Assembly (NCBI GenBank): GCA_964514665.1 | Contig: CAZESH010000076.1 | Location: forward strand, 1 to 15,461 | DNA: 15,461 nucleotides | Source of the DNA: CAZESH01 sp964514665 | Lineage (GTDB): Bacteria; Bacillota; Bacilli; Paenibacillales; KCTC-25726 | Reading direction: 5' to 3' | In this document: positions 14,507 to 15,461 of the stretch, piece after piece | How the letters are laid out: each line of letters starts with the position of its first letter | How positions within the stretch are numbered: the first letter of the stretch is position 1 | Position numbers and translations under genes: made by a program | Notes under the pieces: model-generated | Told to the model about the DNA's origin: nothing | The model's input: the letters and a program-made list of their open reading frames with translations, nothing else | The model's database searches: none

Positions 14507-15461
14507 TTAACTGATCATCTCTTTGTATTTGCCCGGGGTGATGCCTTCATATTTCTTGAATACACGGATGAAGGTGGCGGTTTCGCCGAATCCGACCTTC
14601 TTGGCGATATCGCCGACATTGGCCGGTTCACGGGTGATCAGTTCCTTCGCTTTTTCAATCCGGATTTTATTGATGTGCTCCAGCAAACTGTTGCCGGTAT
14701 GTTCTTTGAAAAGCTTGGACAGGTAAGCCGGCTTCACTTTGAATTGGCGGCCGACCATGGAAATGTTCAAATTCAAATCATCATAGCTGCTGTCCACAAA
14801 TTTATAGATTTCATCGACCAGTTCATTGCGCGTCACGAGCCTTTTTTGCTCCGCTTGCTGCTTTAGCCTGGCTGTTTTGTACGCGCACACCTCTTGCAGC
14901 AGCCGCGTTAATTGGGCATGCATTTCCTGGAACGTTTCGCACTGCATCGTTTCGTCAATCCAATTCGTCTTGCGGCCAAAAACGCTTTCCTCAATCCCCT
15001 CGATCTCGTGAATCGTCTTGATCATCGTGCTGATCAGATTGAACATCAGGCATTTAGCATGCTGAATCGATACGATCGACGGCTTGAAATTTCTCTCCAT
15101 AATTTCATTTAGGACTGCCTCCGCCTTTGCGAAATCGCCGACATTCATGTAGTTGGTTAGCTGCTGCTCGACCTGCAGCGGATAGTAATATCCGCTAGGG
15201 GCATCGTCGACCTTGGACAGAATATCGTCATATGCGATAATCTCCTTCTTGCCGAGCACCAGCTTGTATTCCATTGCATCCAGAGCTTCCTTGTACGCTT
15301 GCGAAATTCCCAATACCGTATGATGGATGGCGCTGACGGAAACGGTCAAACCGATATGATACGATTGAAGCAAAAAGCGCTGCGACTCGCTTGCAATGCC
15401 GAGCAGCTCTTCTTTCCGCCTGTCTTCAGAGTCTCCCGTCCGAAAATTGACGATGCAAACA
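14507..15461 (-). CDS. AraC family (YesN-type) regulator, N-terminus outside window
   Basis: The last 318 codons of a regulator that enters from the right edge; the frame is open to 15461. The C-terminal AraC double helix-turn-helix spans about the last 100 residues, with LNISMVGRQFKVKPAYLSKL and VGFGETATFIRVFKKYEGIT. The preceding part (VCIVNFRTGDSEDRR, then HIGLTVSVSAIHHTVLGISQ, then AYKEALDAMEYK) is the degenerate GGDEF-like and helical region found in YesN-type response regulators and in the large membrane-spanning AraC proteins of Paenibacillus. The receiver or membrane part would lie beyond the window. It precedes the hydroxyacid dehydrogenase pseudogene and probably belonged to a sugar-uptake regulatory pair (YesM/YesN-like). 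Confidence 0.87.
   Translation of the reverse strand, partial: VCIVNFRTGDSEDRRKEELLGIASESQRFLLQSYHIGLTVSVSAIHHTVLGISQAYKEALDAMEYKLVLGKKEIIAYDDILSKVDDAPSGYYYPLQVEQQLTNYMNVGDFAKAEAVLNEIMERNFKPSIVSIQHAKCLMFNLISTMIKTIHEIEGIEESVFGRKTNWIDETMQCETFQEMHAQLTRLLQEVCAYKTARLKQQAEQKRLVTRNELVDEIYKFVDSSYDDLNLNISMVGRQFKVKPAYLSKLFKEHTGNSLLEHINKIRIEKAKELITREPANVGDIAKKVGFGETATFIRVFKKYEGITPGKYKEMIS

Overview
The window looks like a chromosomal stretch from a spore-former-type Firmicute of the Bacillales, most like Paenibacillaceae. Supporting signs are strong AGGAGG-type ribosome binding sites, frequent GTG/TTG starts, moderate GC, a YesN-type AraC regulator, a GH4 glycosidase and a Bacillus-style fluoride riboswitch. 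No tRNA, rRNA, CRISPR array or intact insertion sequence was seen. The genus is inferred, not shown.

Left part (1-3590): a partial L-2-haloacid dehalogenase gene (minus) diverges from an FMN nitroreductase (plus). Next comes a decayed stretch on the minus strand: a truncated YVTN beta-propeller gene, an intact thioredoxin, and a mercuric reductase pseudogene that kept its HMA domain but lost its FAD/redox core and part of its C-terminal half.

Centre (3614-8453, all minus): a tight five-gene cluster. In order of transcription it encodes a soluble chemoreceptor-like signalling protein, a MerA-like flavoprotein disulfide reductase, a multi-pass HPP-like membrane protein (apparently frameshifted near its end), a soluble HD-GYP phosphodiesterase with a Cys/His-rich tail, and an NDH-2/SelD-type FAD oxidoreductase. 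Spacing suggests one redox and c-di-GMP signalling operon. Three copies of a palindrome TGTAAG-N4-CTTACA have the geometry of a CRP/FNR-family site (TGTAA-N6-TTACA). They lie upstream of this operon, in the dehalogenase/nitroreductase divergent region, and at the head of the broken propeller gene. At two of them a -10 hexamer lies 21-22 nt downstream, as in class II activated promoters. The window would thus hold a small regulon whose regulator is elsewhere.

Right part (8881-15461): a membrane-anchored HD-GYP protein (plus), a small unknown protein (minus), and a fluoride (crcB-motif) riboswitch with an overlapping terminator that precedes a tandem DUF190 (PII-like) gene with no CrcB channel beside it. 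A carbohydrate locus follows: an AraC regulator divergent from a GH4 glycosidase, a 2-hydroxyacid dehydrogenase pseudogene with its NAD-binding core deleted, and a partial YesN-type regulator that runs off the right edge.

The most interesting items are the riboswitch-controlled double DUF190 gene and the CRP/FNR-like regulon around the chemoreceptor-flavoprotein-HD-GYP operon. Four genes carry frameshifts or clean internal deletions, so the region is decaying or, less likely, contains sequencing errors.
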